Shown: piece by piece, positions 62,985 through 64,000 of the stretch | How positions within the stretch are numbered: the first letter of the stretch is position 1 | How the letters are laid out: each line of letters starts with the position of its first letter | Assembly (NCBI GenBank): GCA_013397935.1 | Contig: VZRN01002994.1 | Coordinates: 318,646-382,645 of the forward strand | DNA from: Dasyornis broadbenti | Lineage: Eukaryota; Chordata; Aves; Passeriformes; Dasyornithidae | Reading direction: 5' to 3' | DNA: 64,000 nucleotides | Position numbers and translations under genes: made by a program | The notes under the pieces: generated by a model | Databases searched by the model: none | What the model saw: the letters and a program-made list of their open reading frames with translations, nothing else | Told to the model about the DNA's origin: nothing

Positions 62985-64000
62985 CTGGTTAACCACAAAT
63001 TTGTGAGTCTCCAAGCCACAAACCAGACATCACATCAAGCACAAATACATACTGATTAATTGAAAGTTTAGCAAATACACTACTATTAAATATGGGCAAT
63101 GAGTTCACAAGATTAACATCGGCACTCTCATCCAAGGACATGACAGGACAAACCAGTAACTTCTGGCTTTTGTCAAACAGAACTGAAGAGATCTGGTTTT
63201 GAAGATGACAAAAGATAAAGAGGTCAGGAACATCAGAAAAAAAAAAATGCCCTCAACAGACCAGATTTTAAATAAAATACTAAGAAAATGTAGTCTTGTT
63301 GACTTGCTAGTCTCTTTAGCTGTCTTACTCTCTCCAGTCAGGGGGGCGTTTTATAACATATAAACGAATATCCTGCAGGAGCTTTATAATCAAATGACAC
63401 AGTAGAATGATGGTTCATTAGGTGTTAGTTCCCCATGTTGCAATCAGAATAACTAGCAAGAGCTTTAATACCAAAAAAAGATTCAGAAGCCTACCTGCCA
63501 ACAATATTGTCACATGATAATGTGTAAAATTTATCAGTGAGGGCCTTCATATTACGCACAATTGAAACATGAAAAATCAAAGAGAAACTCTACAACCTAC
63601 ATTTCCTACTAGGATCAACCTTTTTTTCTCAAATATTGAAATAGAATTGTTTGCTGGCAGCAAAAATCAGCCTTATGCTATAGACTACTAAACATTTAGA
63701 AGAGTGATGCCATTTTCATCTTTGTATTATCATGCCACAGTTTCTCACTTCAAGGTGGAAATATTTCAGATTTTGCATTGCTTCTGTTGTTCTCGGTGAA
63801 AAAGGGGGGGGACATGCAAATTAAATTCTCTGTCTTTTTTTGTTGCTCCATAGATTTGAAAATATACACAGAGAAAGAAGCTTGAACTGGTACACTGTAC
63901 TCCCCACTTGCTTCAGAAACAGCATTCTCTCACTTTCAAGTGTTCTGGAAATTTAGAGACATGAACATAAAAGTTTGCTACATAAGTTAGGGATTTAAAT
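62985..64000 (-). other. Intron upstream of the first PDZ exon (partial)
   Basis: Unique AT-rich sequence. I looked for the preceding RIM1 exon (expected to end in GALLGLK) and did not find it. A short C-rich run on the minus strand (G8 on the plus strand near 63805) is the only compositional oddity. Confidence 0.7.

Larger units (their letters stand above)
1..64000 (-). other. RIMS1: RIMS1 gene (RIM1), internal part, both ends outside the window
   Basis: RIM1 is a large cytosolic scaffold of the presynaptic active zone. Known for the family: it binds Rab3 and Munc13 through its N-terminus, ELKS/ERC and Cav2 calcium channels through PDZ, RIM-BP through a proline motif, and helps dock and prime synaptic vesicles. 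Seen here: 20 minus-strand exons joining to 731 in-frame codons with GT-AG introns throughout, covering PDZ (residues about 1-74), a linker, C2A (about 129-255) and a long Arg/Ser/Pro-rich linker to residue 731. The zinc-finger exons should lie above 64000 and C2B below 1. RIMS1 rather than RIMS2 is inferred from recalled paralogue differences such as KPLPGATNEEVY in PDZ and from the GRWSP and HYKTLPPKMP linker exons. In people, a C2A missense variant of RIMS1 has been linked to cone-rod dystrophy. Confidence 0.92.

Noticed and set aside
1..64000. tRNA, rRNA, CRISPR array or bacterial-type operon
   Set aside because: None seen. The sequence is vertebrate intronic DNA, so the only direct repeats are microsatellites and short duplications.

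Overview
This window is animal nuclear DNA, almost certainly from a bird. It is AT-rich and carries very few interspersed repeats. The recognisable ones are a 5'-truncated CR1 LINE (about 46470-47660), a second short CR1 scrap (about 45712-45830) and a partial avian-type retroviral LTR (about 5891-6172). Two short runs of N (3921-3925 and 49041-49049) sit inside low-complexity sequence and look like short-read assembly gaps.

The whole window lies inside one large gene on the minus strand, RIMS1 (regulating synaptic membrane exocytosis 1, RIM1), the presynaptic active-zone scaffold. I could place 20 coding exons between 62984 and 2346. Joined, they make 2193 nt, exactly 731 codons, with every junction in phase and every intron GT-AG. 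The N-terminal zinc-finger part lies beyond 64000 and the C-terminal C2B part below position 1. No promoter, start codon, stop codon or polyadenylation site of the gene is in the window. Residue numbers below count from the first codon in the window (1-731).

Layout in the direction of transcription (high to low coordinates): the PDZ domain (62984-61318), a short serine-rich linker (54647-53399), the C2A domain (52351-51443), an acidic segment (50236-50165), then a long arginine/serine/proline-rich linker (43023-16452) ending in the RIM-BP-binding RxLPxxP motif, then one more linker exon (2458-2346). Nine consecutive linker exons (42374 to 17952) all split an AG|N codon and all have lengths divisible by three. 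Any of them can be skipped without a frameshift, which makes this part of the gene a modular splice cassette.

I chose RIMS1 over RIMS2 because the PDZ, C2A and linker residues match my recollection of mammalian RIM1, including linker exons that RIM2 lacks. The most interesting points are an 81-nt exon (24186-24266) that I cannot match to the RIM1 proteins I remember and that is flanked by TGCATG (RBFOX-type) hexamers; several tandem or alternative splice acceptors; a weak splice donor after the 183-nt exon; and a perfect 20-bp palindrome in an intron. I see no other gene, RNA gene or CRISPR array.
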